Counted from the stretch's first letter, positions 22,704-33,179 are shown. The stretch: 64,000 bases of DNA from Nemertoderma westbladi (GCA_032718475.1 JAUCBJ010007777.1:38986-102985); one strand, 5' to 3'. Program-made: numbers and translations. Notes: generated from the sequence alone by a model not told the origin.

Positions 22704-22939
22704 GCCACTACTATATTCAAGTATTATTGGTAGGCAGAGTATTAGGAATGCAAAGTTCAGATCCTCGTGTCTCGGCTAAACCAAGCTCTGGGTAGACCTT
22801 GGAAACGACTTGCCTCTTCACACTGACATTGCTTCGTGTGATATTGCTCTTCTACCTTATATTAAATAATACATATAGTAGCGTGATGTCCATATAACAG
22901 TAGCGTAAAACGCAAATAAATCTGTTAAACTTTTTGACC

Positions 22940-23230
22940 ATCTGTAATTCTAGTCGATTAAGATATCGCGGCACCCACCGATATACTTGAAAGACAAATT
23001 CTAGAATCAGTGGTTAACGTCCCCAGACAAGCTCTGGAATAAATCGGTGCCCATCTTAAATATTAATTAATATTTATTAAAATTTGTAAAATTCAGATCC
23101 TTTAAAATTTCTAGTCAATTAAGATATCGCAGCACTTACCGATACTCTTAAAAGACAAATTTCATAGAATTAAGGATCATATGTCCCCAGACCTGCTCTG
23201 GAATCAAATTGTGTCAATTTTAACATCAAA
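22940..23230 (+). repeat. diverged tandem duplication with small hairpin, about 165-bp period
   Basis: TTCTAGTCGATTAAGATATC near 22,950 matches TTCTAGTCAATTAAGATATC near 23,110, followed in both by GCAGCAC/GCGGCAC, CCGATA, AAAGACAAATT and GTCCCCAGACNNGCTCTGGAA. The CCAGA...TCTGG segment can pair. A related CAAGCTCTGGG occurs near 22,784. Confidence 0.8.
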
Positions 23231-24020
23231 TAATAAAAATTCACGGGAATAAATTTAAATTCATATTTTTGAATTTCATAAATTGTCATTTTGTACAATT
23301 TATAACATTCCCAAAATTCCATTAATTAATAGATCATGGGAGCGGAGATTCATCCTATTGAGTGTATTAGAGTGCGAGAATCTCCAACATATAGTCAATA
23401 GCCGATAAAATAATAAAATCATGCATAAAGAGAATATTGACAATTAAAGAATTATTATTAAATAGCATCCCAGATCTGTATGCATGAGAATTACCCTAAT
23501 TCTACCGCTAGCATTCCATAATGTCACCATAGCAACACCCACGCTAGAATTAGAAGCAAGTTAAAAGAACAATAGAAAGCTTGTCCCCTTGCCTAGCATA
23601 GAGAACACATAGCACACTGTTAGTATCCAAGGATACACAGTAATAACGTGACATTCTGGAAGGCACTGACTAACGGACAAATGGCCTGTATGTGTGCTGT
23701 TAGCGACAGTTGTGTGGAATTTGTGCGTTTATAGGTGAATGTTACTGCTAAAGTATGTTTACAGTAGCTAGTCGCAATTGTAAAAATAGCCTAACTCTCC
23801 TATAGAAAGAACCTAAGTGGATCCAAGCCTTTGGGACGGACAGTGGAGTGACTTGTGCCGGTTATCGTTGTCGTGCTGTTGCTACATGTTGGCGTAAACA
23901 CCGCGACGACGGTACATCGGCGCTGAGAATCCCACTGTCCGGGGGCAAAGAAAGGTAGGCAGCGACGCCCGCTCGCCTAAATATAAACTTATTTGATATT
24001 AATAAACTCAGATAGCAGAT

Positions 24021-27000
24021 ATGACGGAGTTGATCGAAGATGATCTTGGTATTAGGGAGCAATATACCCTACCTTTACAAGCATTTGTGGATAGCTTGAT
24101 ACGCGGTGAAGCCGATCCAACCATTACGGAGGACGATGGTCGTTATATCGAACCGTTATATCGTTATATTCGAGCGAAACCTGTTCGATGTATCACCTAA
24201 GATCGCTCGTCTTAAACGATCACTGAATAAACCCATGATCAGAGTTCCGGAATACTCGGTCAGGCCTCCTCATAACCTAGTGAGACCTCAAACTCTCGAT
24301 CCTAACAGTATCACTGATCCTCCCGAACTATATTCCCTGTTCAAAGACTTAGTGTTACCCGAACAACTAATCGGTGGTGCTCCGGTAGTGGGTTCGTTAG
24401 ACATCCGCCCATCCTACTTAGCCGGATTGGGACGCGGGCAGCTAATATCGCCCTTTGATCCTTACAATCGTCCAGGATTAAACCCGATTCAACCCGCCAC
24501 AGAAGTCGAGGAGAGCGTTATAAGAAACGCTTTAGACGCCATTCGACAGAAAATCGGAAAGGGAACACAAGATTGTTTAGAGAAACGTAAACTACACCAA
24601 CAAGTCCAATCGGTGAAGGAGTTAGCCTTGCCACAGTTCGATAGGGAAATCCAAAACCTCGAGGAAGACATAGAGCTTGGACGCACGTATTCTCTACAAG
24701 AATTTTTAGAAGAACGCTTACAAAGACAAGCGGAAGAAAATCTAATCGAAGAGAAACACACGAAACTGGAAGAAAGAGAAGAAGCCGCTTTAGCCCAACC
24801 TGAAGCTCAAATCCTCATGACCGACCTCTACTCTAAAACCGTTCGTCATCCCTCGATGATTCCACATTTCGGGGACAAGCTCTTCGCGACGATACAGCCT
24901 CAACCGGTTGATATCAGTACAGGATCGCAAAATCTTATCGCTGATGCCCCTATGTTACAGCATCCGCCGATCGAGGCTGCTCGTGTTGACGGTATCCTCG
25001 TTGAACCTCCGGACAATCGAGCGGATCTTGTCCGTCGTATGGTACACGATGTCAACATACGCGCTAGACCTTTACAGAACTCGTTTTATGGGATTAAAGA
25101 CCACCCTTATTACGTTAATCTGACTCAATATTATATGGTAAAACCAGAGGACCCGACACATAATTTAAAGTTTCTACCACTAATAAATCCTCTAGACATT
25201 GTTGAACTCGAACAATTGCAGAAACATCTGGATCAGTTAGTAAAGGTAAACTCATTTAGAAAACCATATAACATTTCTCGAATCGAAAAAGATATAGAAC
25301 CTCCTTATAATCTCGATGGATTTATTAAAACTCGATTAGTCCATTGGAATCTAGATGTATTATTTGAAGAGGAGAAAATACCAAGATATGGAAATGTGGA
25401 GACGTATACCACTCGGCACATGAAGTATAGTGATCTCCCTGACGCTAACCAATGCGCCACCTTGTGGCATCCAGTAGGGATGACCCTAGAGAACGCCACC
25501 AAGGAGTGGAATGAAACTCTTAATGTTATTGAGATGTATGGAGTTGTCACCTACGATAATGAAGGTAGCGTTCCGGTCGGAGAACTAGGAACTACGCGCA
25601 TGATCCACATACGCGGATTAGCTGGTTCTACCCACGTGTTTACTCGAGCGTGTTCCGACGTGATGGATTATTCTTTTGAAACTCTCACCGAAACACAAAA
25701 GAATCTCCGACATGGACAATTCGAACTCGCGCAGCGTTACTTCATTGACACCGAACGCAAACCGGCCATGGGCATCGATGGATCGATGTTACCCCAGCCC
25801 GTACTCGAGATGTTGTTCAACGAAAGAATCCTTAAAATCGGCTCAGCTGTTTATGGAGATCTCCAAAACGACTTTCGGAATATGGAGAACATTCCATACC
25901 CTTTCGTTGATACTCAGCTGATTGCTCCCTGGGCAGAAGGCCGAGGTTTCTTCCGCACCATGTATGCTAATACGTCTAGCAACATTACAAAGGTGCAACG
26001 AACTTCCATCGGACATCTTGCCTTTCAGGAATACGGATGGAATTTCAAAGTCGGAAATCCCATTAACTATCAACAAGTATACGGAGACCATTATTCTCGA
26101 TTATACTTTGATGGACCTTTGACCGCACCTGGCGCCGTGTATAGCTTCATGAGTGTTCCACTCCGTCCCTCCTTAGCTATCTACACGATCTTTGAAAACA
26201 CCGCACTTGCCGGTTGGCTAGCCGATGTGTGCAGTCGTACTATACGCGCCCATCCATTAATACTTGGGACCAAACTCGCTAAGCTAGATGAACATAATAA
26301 ATTCATCCGTTTCGAATGTTTCCGGCGATTTTTAACCCCGTTCCGCAACGTGGATAGCCAATTTAAAGACCGCGCTTTGACCAAGCTCAGCCTAAGAATC
26401 TCAGCTGCAGAGAAGTTGGATAGCGCTGGATACGCCATTTTCAAAGAGATTTGTATATCGAACTTGCACTCCTCTGTTATACAAAGACCTCGAATCCCCA
26501 CAGGTTATTCTGTCGTAGAAATTCAGACAATAGGTCCACCTGAAGAGACAGACACGCCCACCTCAGCTATGCACTTGGAAGACGAGCCAATATGTTTAGA
26601 ATCTGAGGAGATTCAGCCTATCACGCCCCGGAACAGCGACAACGATTACATCATAGAATGGTATCAAGGTCCACAGTGTCTCACTGCGTACGATTATCGA
26701 CATGCTAACTATGTCTCTAGGCAACGTTGTCGGCTATGCGCATCGAGAGACCACGATACGCCCATGGACACCAACGTCCGCTGTTCCTATTTCCAAGAAC
26801 AACCGACTATGGAAATTTATTGCGCATATTGCAGACTCAATAACTTGCATATCTTTGCGGTTTGCCCTCAATTTATGACTCAATGTCACCATTGTCAACT
26901 AAAGGGACATGCTAGTTTAGACTGCCCTTTTAATCACGATTTGGAAAGCGTAGATGAAATGATTACACTACGTTACATCAGAGCTTGGGAAGCGAACGCT

Positions 27001-27657
27001 GATTTACATTGTGATTCGCGCCATCGCTATTATCCCGGACGCGCTTACGAAGGAGTTTATGCGTTCCATCCTTATCTATTCGCTTCGGTTGAACAGAAAT
27101 CACGCATATCAAGTTACGAGCTACTGAAGCGCGTCGGAGAATGTATTTCAACCAAATTCGTACGCAAATTTCTTAGGAGTGTTAATCCTAGCGACCTTCA
27201 TTCCTATAACTTAATCAATTATATCCGTCAGGATCCGGACTATGGAGACTTGTTTGTTAACTCACACCCCGAGTTACAGGAAGTGTATCGACGGCCTTAC
27301 GAATACCGAGCCCGAGAACGCGAGTTGGAAAGGACCATTAAACCCCGGAGGTTTCTAACTGCCTATGGTCCACCCACGGCCCTCGTTCAGACCACTCGTA
27401 AAGGACCCGTAAGAGCGGCTGTCTTGAAACGAGCTCTCAAAGCCGTTAGACCCCTCTCACCTGACGTTGATGTCAATCAACCCGGTACTTCGACTGGCGG
27501 ATACACCGACCATAATCCTACACCCTCTGATGCAATCATATTGCACCCTTCACCCAGGAGTTATAGCCCTCCTTGTAAAGTGGCTCGCCCCAAAGAGAAA
27601 AGGACTCTGGCTAGCTTTAAGAAACTGCGTAAACGCCGTCCGCGCAAGAAAGACTAA
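24021..27657 (+). CDS. BEL/Pao ORF4: large novel protein with gag-like zinc knuckles
   Basis: An uninterrupted frame reaches the stop at 27,655-27,657; its first in-frame ATG is at 24,136 (1,173 codons). An ATG at 24,021 opens another frame of 59 codons that reads more like protein and meets the long frame near 24,170-24,190, so the real start may be 24,021 with a +1 shift or an indel. Residues below count from 24,106. About 160-260: acidic coiled-coil-like stretch. 270-860: long globular-looking region with no recognised domain. 875-945: Cys/His cluster CRLC...C, CAYC-x5-H-x4-C and CHHCQLKGHASLDC (CX2CX4HX4C), resembling the gag knuckles of ORF2. C-terminus: strongly basic (KKLRKRRPRKKD). 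No signal peptide or membrane segment is evident, so it is unlike an envelope protein. Possible roles: a second nucleocapsid or structural protein, or an RNA-binding accessory protein. Confidence 0.85.
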
Positions 27658-27727
27658 CTGTTTAGAGTATTTACGTATATTAGAAACTGTGATTTTGTAT
27701 ATGTTATAGACTCAAATCCCATTTTCT

Positions 27728-27735
27728 GGGAGCGG
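27728..27735 (+). promoter_or_regulatory. possible polypurine tract of BEL/Pao element
   Basis: A short purine-rich GGGAGCGG directly precedes the 3' LTR start TGTAAAAG, the position expected for plus-strand priming. It is short, so the assignment rests on position. Confidence 0.45.
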
Positions 27736-29001
27736 TGTAAAAGCTTCTGTGGGATCTAGCTGGCCCTTTTGCTTTGCGGTCCGAGTTCCCCCCAGGCGCT
27801 GGAATACTCTAAAAGGGCTTTCTAACTATATATATATTCCCCTCGCCCGCAAGGTACCGTAATAGGTGTTTTAACGGACATAAAAGTCATTCTTCTAGAT
27901 ACGTGCTTTGGAGGACATGGTAAGGCAAAAAACCCGCAATACGGCAAATACTTTTACACAGCCTAGCCGTGATGATTCATATTACGACATCTAACAGCTG
28001 GTTGCTGACATGGAAACGGCCATTGGACACATGGTTCTTTGTTTAGCTTGAGCCAATCAGAGCGATTTTTTCTGTCGATGTGGAGATATTCGGCCGATCA
28101 TGCTAGAGTGTTCAGTCTTACTGTTTTTTATGATACTGTTGTGTTGTTGGTATCTAGGCCAGGAACACCGGCTCTAGAGTTAATTCGTTTCATACTTTTA
28201 GAAGAAACATTAGTAGGCTTAAGATTATAGAGCGTATAACTGTTATCAGTTCATATCATACCAGTTCAACTCATAGCGACTCAATCGGCACATACTGTTT
28301 TGTTATCTTAACCTACCGTCTTAATGCTGTTTACTGTTGTGTTTTAGTTGAATATTATTTGGAGAACATTTATAAAGAACCCAAATTTCCCAATTTTCTT
28401 GATACACTACAGGTTAGAGAGACGGGTTATATATAGCGATTGCGACTTATATTATTGTGTATGTAGTGAATTTGATGCTATTTGATAAGCACTACATTGG
28501 TCCGTTGCTGTTCTCTCTATATATGATAAAATTCATTGACGGTCGGCAAATTAGTGAGCAGTATTGTGTGTTACCGGTAGTGTGCATGATTGTGACTGAT
28601 AACTAAGCATTTCCTAAAGAATGCGCCTCATACGTGAATCATAAGCCTTACCGACTTACCGTTGTGATTAGTATAAGTCATATCTCTGTTTACCTAGATA
28701 GAGCGCCACGTCCTAAAGGAACTGTTAATATTTCCCGAAAGTGAATAATATTAGTCAGAAATTATTTATTAACGATCAATCGAATAATACAGTAGGCTTC
28801 ACTGCAATAATAATCTAAGCCCTAAGAATCCAGCCCCCCGGGTATATCCAGCGGGTGAATGGACGCGCACTAGGCTGGCTTCTGCTAATGTTGTGTTTAT
28901 TGGTATTAAATATTTGTCATCTTCTAAAGTATATTTATAAACCAAAAGACATATAAATTTTGGCAGGTTAAACTGCTAAAGGTCTTCCAAAAGCGCGTAG
29001 A
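27736..29001 (+). repeat. 3' LTR of BEL/Pao element
   Basis: Colinear with the 5' LTR at an offset of 16,940 bp. Differences are G at 28,474 (A in 5' LTR), T for C near 28,687, C for T near 28,864, and G for C at the next-to-last base, about 0.3 percent. It is followed by tatag, the target duplication. Confidence 0.93.
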
Positions 29002-29298
29002 TATAGCACTATTTTGCTGTATTGTATGTACAGATGTAGGTATAAAGCAGGTATTTCTGTATTTTAGTACCGGTACCGGCACCGGTACTGCTATAGGCCT
29101 ACTGTGTAGCCTACCATTTAAATACGGTAATGGTAGGCCTACCGGTTGTGCTAATAAATTTTAAATAATTGATAGGCCAAACTGGATTGCAGGATTGTGG
29201 AAAATGTGGATATACCTTTCACATAATTTAGGCCTATTACTGTATTAGTTTTATAATCAATACTGGATCATGACTACTGTCTGAGTAGTGTTACGGAT

Positions 29299-30195
29299 AA
29301 CCTGCTCCTTTCCCTGATTTGGTAAAGTGACTGTTTATTGTTTTGGTTAGAAAATGCGGCCTTAACCTGCTCCTTTCCCTCAATTAGTTAAGTGATCGTT
29401 TATTGTTTTGGTTAGAAAATCCCGCCTCTGTAACCTGCTCCTTTCCCTCAATTGGTAATGTTATTGTTTATTGTTTTGGTTAGAAAATCCCGCCTTTGTA
29501 ACCTGCTCCTTTCTCTCAATTGGTAATGTTATCGTTTATTGTTTTGGTTCGAAAATCCCGTCTCTGTAACCTGCTCCTTTCCCTCAATTAGTTAAATGAT
29601 CGTTTATTGTTTTGGTTAGAAAATCCCACCTCTGTAACCTGCCCCTTTCCCTCAATTAGTTAAATGATCGTTTATTGTTTTGGTTAGAAAATCCCGCCTC
29701 TGTAACCTGCTCCTTTCCCTGAATTGGTAAAGTGACCTTTTATTGTTTTGGTTAGAAAGGCCGGCCTCTGTAACCTGCCCCTTTCCCTCAATTAGTTAAA
29801 TTATCGTTTATTGTTTTGGTTAGAAAATCCCGCCTCTGTAACCTGCTCCTTTCCCTCAATTAGTTAAGTGATCGTTTATTGTTTTGGTTAGAAAATTCCG
29901 CCTCTGTAACCTGTCCCTTTCCCTCAATTAGTTAAATGATCGTTTATTGTTTTGGTTAGAAAATCACGCCTCTGTAACCTGCTCCTTTCCCTCAATAAGT
30001 TAAGTGATCGTTTATTGTTTTGGTTAGAAAATCCCGCCTCTGTAACCTGCTCCTTTCCCTCAATTAGTTAAGTGATCGTTTATTGTTTTGGTTAGAAAAT
30101 CCCGTCTCTGTAACCTGCTCCTTTCCCTGATTTGGTAAAGTGACTGTTTATTGTTTTGGTTAGAAAACTCGGCCTTAACCTGCTCCTTTCCATCT
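29299..30195 (+). repeat. 68-bp minisatellite, about 13-14 copies, in element A
   Basis: The unit reads roughly GTAACCTGCTCCTTTCCCTC, AATTAGTTAAGTGATCG, TTTATTGTTTTGGTTAGAAA and ATCCCGCCTCT. Copies vary by a few bases (GCTCC/GCCCC, AGTTAAGTGA/GGTAATGTTA). The inverted copy of the host element at 61.4-61.75 kb has only about five. A 69-codon frame across the array starts at GTG and is a by-product. Confidence 0.93.
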
Positions 30196-30556
30196 ATTGG
30201 TAATTGTTTTTGGCTATAAAATGAGTGTTTTGCTACGTCATGTGGTAATCGATTATCGACAACAACCACAAACTATTAAATATAGAGCCTTTTTACCACA
30301 GGCGCATATGGAAATCTATCTCATAGTCTATAAATCATGGAATCATGGAATGTTTTGGCACAGGCATAGTGAAATGAACTGTCTGACAGTCCAGAAATCA
30401 GCAGTCTGACAGTTTGAAGAAATACATACATAAAAAGTCATTAAAAAGACAATAAAAGTCATTAAAAGGACAACAAAAGTCATTATGCATAATTCGTAAA
30501 AAAAAATGACAAAAATAGTCAAATAAAAGGACATAAAAAATCACTGCCCTTAGTAA

Positions 30557-30880
30557 ATAAGTATAATAATAGAGAATAACTGAATAAGTAGTAATAGAGG
30601 TAAAAATGAAAATCAAAAGACGATCATTGGTTGCTATAATGACATATGTCACTGTACTTTTATGCTAAACTCATTTTGTCATGTTCAATATTTGTTTTAA
30701 GTGGCCCTACAGTACATGTATGTCAATATGAATTTTGAGAATTAAGAGGAAATCCTGCCAAAGTACAGTACCTAACTGATATAGACTTTGATATAGACAT
30801 TGCTGATGACTTAGGAGTACTCCAGAATCACTAGAGGGATCCCAACGGCTCCTCAGCTCATTAGAACAGGCTGCTTCTTT
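30557..30880. other. no gene seen
   Basis: AT-rich sequence right of the element A target duplication, without protein-like frames. Confidence 0.45.
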
Positions 30881-30884
30881 TTAT

Positions 30885-31557
30885 TAATTCCAAAAAGGCC
30901 AAAATTTTGACAGTTATAACTTTGAAAGTCCTCAGCAACTCTCTGACCGGATGAGCATAAGCCATAAGCTCAAAGGATGGTATGCTTGATCATGTGGACG
31001 ACTTCTGTTACCTGGGATCATGGATCCGGAAGTCAGGTGGGGCCTTTCGAATACGTAAGGGAATGACATGGGCAGCTTGAATGGATTTGGAAGTCACACA
31101 GAATTAATCGGAAACTTAAGGTCCTTTTATTTAGCGCAGCAGTAGTTCCAGTACTCCTCTATGGCTCTAACTGCTGAGGACACCAAATCTCTGGATGGCA
31201 CATTCAAAAGAATGCTACGCCGGGTTCTCTGTGTCAAGTACAATCAATGCACATATCTCCAACTAGAAACTATATAACATTGGAGGTGTCTCATTGGTTC
31301 CTCAAAGCTTGACACTAGAACAAAGCCGCTTCCGCTTTGCAGGACATTGCTTTCACCGTGAGGACCAGCCAGTGCATAATCTGGTGCTTTGGCGGCCTCT
31401 TGGAATTAATAAGTATGGTGGACAGCCCATGACTTTCTTGAGAGGCATTTTAAAGGACACTGGCCCTGAAGATACGGATGATCTAGCAAATGTCATCGGT
31501 GATAGGGCGTTGTGGCGGCGCAATTATGTCGACAAGGCGGCACAGCATTATTAATAT

Positions 31558-31588
<31 letters not shown>

Positions 31589-31625
31589 TATGCAGCTGAA
31601 ATGCAGCATGCCGATACTAGTAGTA
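30885..31625 (+). mobile_element. 5'-truncated LINE 3' end (family L-B), copy 1
   Basis: Broken frames give VDDFCYLGSWIRKSGG near 31,000 and, from 31,294, a C-terminal block with RFRFAGHCFHREDQPVHNLV, GGQPMTFLRGILKDTGPE and ending near RNYVDKAAQHY. This is the C-terminus typical of L2/RTE-like non-LTR ORF2 proteins. It ends in a TA microsatellite, GCAGCATGCCGATACTAG and an AGT run. Direct-strand copy of the fragment at 32,310-33,026; related pieces lie at 46.7 and 55.8 kb. Confidence 0.8.
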
Positions 31626-31659
31626 GAGACAATAAATCTTCTAGATGAAAAAACATAAT

Positions 31660-31925
31660 CGCCAAAAGCTTGAATCAACTTTTCTTTAGTTTGTGATGAA
31701 TTTGTGCCACACAGAATAGTTCTTAAGGTTAATCTGTGAGTTTAGATTTGAAAATTCATTTACGAGTAACACACACTGAGTTTTGAAGGCGGTGCATTTC
31801 AAAAAGTAATGTTTAGACCTTTCGTGCTGGGATTTAGAACTGCGAAGAACTGCAAGCGGAGCAGAGAATGGGTCATCACTCATATGGTCATATCGTCATG
31901 ACCATATGACTGTTTAGGATACTTT
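31660..31925. other. no gene seen
   Basis: Unremarkable AT-rich sequence; a CATATGGTCATATCG-type short palindrome lies near 31,880-31,910. Confidence 0.4.
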
Positions 31926-32140
31926 GATAAATTCGAGAACGAGAGAAAAGATCGACCAATTCGACACTTCCGACCAATTCATTGGTCGTGTATAAAAAAG
32001 GCGACTATTCGACACTGTGGACGGAGAGTAAATCTCGCAAGTGGTCGGCTGAGTACCATCATACTGTACAGGCCTACTGTACATTGTACAATAAACTTAC
32101 AGTATAGAGGGTCGCAAAAAGTCGCTACATTTTATACTGT
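31926..32140 (-). repeat. diverged inverted monomer of the 176-bp satellite
   Basis: GAGGGTCGCAAAAAGTCGCT, GGCGACTATTCGACAC and CGCAAGTGGTCGGCT are the reverse complements of landmarks in the array at 45.5-46.3 kb, in the same order. It is a lone, more diverged unit in opposite orientation. Confidence 0.7.
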
Positions 32141-32253
32141 ATGTAAACTATAGGTGGACCCGACTGTGACAACCAATGCAACTAATACGACAACCCCTTT
32201 GACCTACACCCCCCCCCCCCCCCATCCGTTAACTTATCATTCCATACAATACC

Positions 32254-33082
32254 ATAGGCATAGCAGGCCGTAGTCCATAGGCCCTAGTTTGCTACTGTAG
32301 TCAAAGTCAAAGCCAGAAAGACCAAAATTCTGACAGTTAACTTTGAAAGTCCTCAGCAAGTCTCTGATCGGATGAGCATAAGCTCAAAGGATGGTATGCT
32401 TGAGCATGTGGACGACTTCTGTTACCTGGAATCGTGGATCCGGAAGTCAGGTGAGGACCTTCGAATACGTAAGGGAAAGGCATGGGCAGCCTTGAATAGG
32501 CTTTCCAGGATTTAGAAGTCACCGAGAATTAATCGGAAACTTAAGGTCCGATTATTTAGAGCAGCAGTAGTTCCAGTACTCCTCTACGGGAGTCCATGCT
32601 GGGCTCTAACTGCTGAGGACACCAAATCTCTGGATGGCACATTCACAAGAATGCTACGCCGGGTTCATTGTGTCAAGTACAATGCACACATCTCCAACCA
32701 GACACTATGTAACATTGGAGGTGTCTCATTGGTTCCCCCAAGCTTGACAATAGAACAAAATCGCCTCCGCTTTGCAGGACATTGCTTTCGCCGTGAGGAC
32801 CAGCCAGTGCATAATCTTGTACTTTGGCAGCCTCATGGAGTGAATAAGCATGGTGGACAGCCCATGACTTTCTTGAGACGCATCTTAAAGGACACTGGCC
32901 TTAAAGATGCGGATGATCTAGCAAATGTCATGGGTGATAGGGAGTTGTGGCGGTGCAATTTTGTTGACAAGCCGGCACAGCATTCTTAAAAATGCAGCTG
33001 CAATGCAGCATGCCGATCCTAGTAGTATAGGCATAGCAGGCCGTAGTCCATAGGCCCTAGTTTGCTACTGTAGTCAAAGTCA
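32254..33082 (+). mobile_element. LINE L-B copy 2 with a 56-bp target-site duplication
   Basis: A 56-bp direct repeat (ATAGGCATAGCAGGCCGTAG to GTAGTCAAAGTCA) flanks the fragment at 32,254-32,309 and 33,027-33,082. Between them, 32,310-33,026 is a 5'-truncated LINE end. Its last ORF part reads MLRRVHCVKYNAH, RLRFAGHCFRREDQPVHNLV, RRILKDTGLKDADDLANVMG and WRCNFVDKPAQHS to a stop near 32,989. It ends GCATGCCGATCCTAGTAGT. Repeat and fragment are exactly adjacent, as expected for target-primed insertion with widely spaced nicks. Confidence 0.85.
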
Positions 33083-33108
33083 GAGTACAATGCTGTTTCA
33101 GGGCCTCC

Positions 33109-33171
33109 ACCAAGGCGTACTATATACTATATATATATATACAGTAGTATATAGTATATAGTACGCCTTGG
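33109..33171. repeat. long perfect-stem hairpin with AT core
   Basis: CCAAGGCGTACTATATACTA is mirrored by TAGTATATAGTACGCCTTGG about 20 bp later, around a TATATATATACAGTA loop. GCCTCCAC is directly repeated just outside both sides. It may be a cruciform-prone site or a tiny foldback element. Confidence 0.85.
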
Positions 33172-33179
33172 CCTCCACA

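Larger units (their letters stand above)
22401..24020 (+). other. 1.6-kb inter-ORF region between pol and ORF4
   Basis: No coding frame. It holds an AATAAA at 22,698-22,703, a two-copy diverged tandem repeat (22,940-23,230) and a possible splice acceptor GATAGCAG ending at 24,018, just before the ORF4 leader ATG. It may separate two transcripts or serve as a 3' UTR, promoter or splice region for ORF4. Confidence 0.6.
10796..29001 (+). mobile_element. BEL/Pao LTR retroelement, 18.2 kb, four ORFs
   Basis: Paired LTRs (10,796-12,061 and 27,736-29,001) enclose about 15.7 kb with four long plus-strand ORFs. Pol order is protease, RT, RNase H, integrase, with motifs of the BEL/Pao superfamily: DUF1759-like gag, paired zinc knuckles ending in KHHILLH, DSGST protease, NPADIASRG in RNase H, and a long C-terminal tail on integrase. 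The element is flanked by tatag (10,791-10,795 and 29,002-29,006); the match extends to atatag if the LTR end is placed one base earlier. It lies inside element A. BEL/Pao elements are usually about 5-10 kb, so this copy is large because of a 2.2-kb leader, an extra 5' ORF and an extra 3' ORF. Confidence 0.93.
10646..30548 (+). mobile_element. non-autonomous element 'A', copy 1 (8-bp TSD), interrupted by BEL/Pao
   Basis: Two stretches, 10,646-10,795 and about 29,002-30,548, are the halves of one element whose uninterrupted copy lies inverted at 61,090-62,226. It is flanked by 8-bp direct repeats cttagtaa (10,638-10,645 and 30,549-30,556), which match the hAT-like nTnnnnAn target pattern. The ends, ACGCAATAATTTTTATTG and the complement of ATAAAAAATCACTGCC, are only weakly inverted. 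No transposase frame is present. The right half carries the 68-bp minisatellite. Confidence 0.85.

Noticed and set aside
24106-24135. Start of ORF4 at 24,106
   Set aside because: The codon there is GTG; the first ATG in that frame is 24,136 and a better N-terminus lies in another frame from 24,021.
24106-27657. ORF4 as a retroviral envelope
   Set aside because: No signal peptide, hydrophobic fusion segment or membrane anchor is visible, and it has nucleic-acid-binding zinc knuckles and a basic tail.
30060-30269. Conserved 69-codon frame shared by both copies of element A (also 61,372-61,581)
   Set aside because: It begins at GTG, not ATG, runs through the 68-bp minisatellite and is similar only because the DNA is duplicated.
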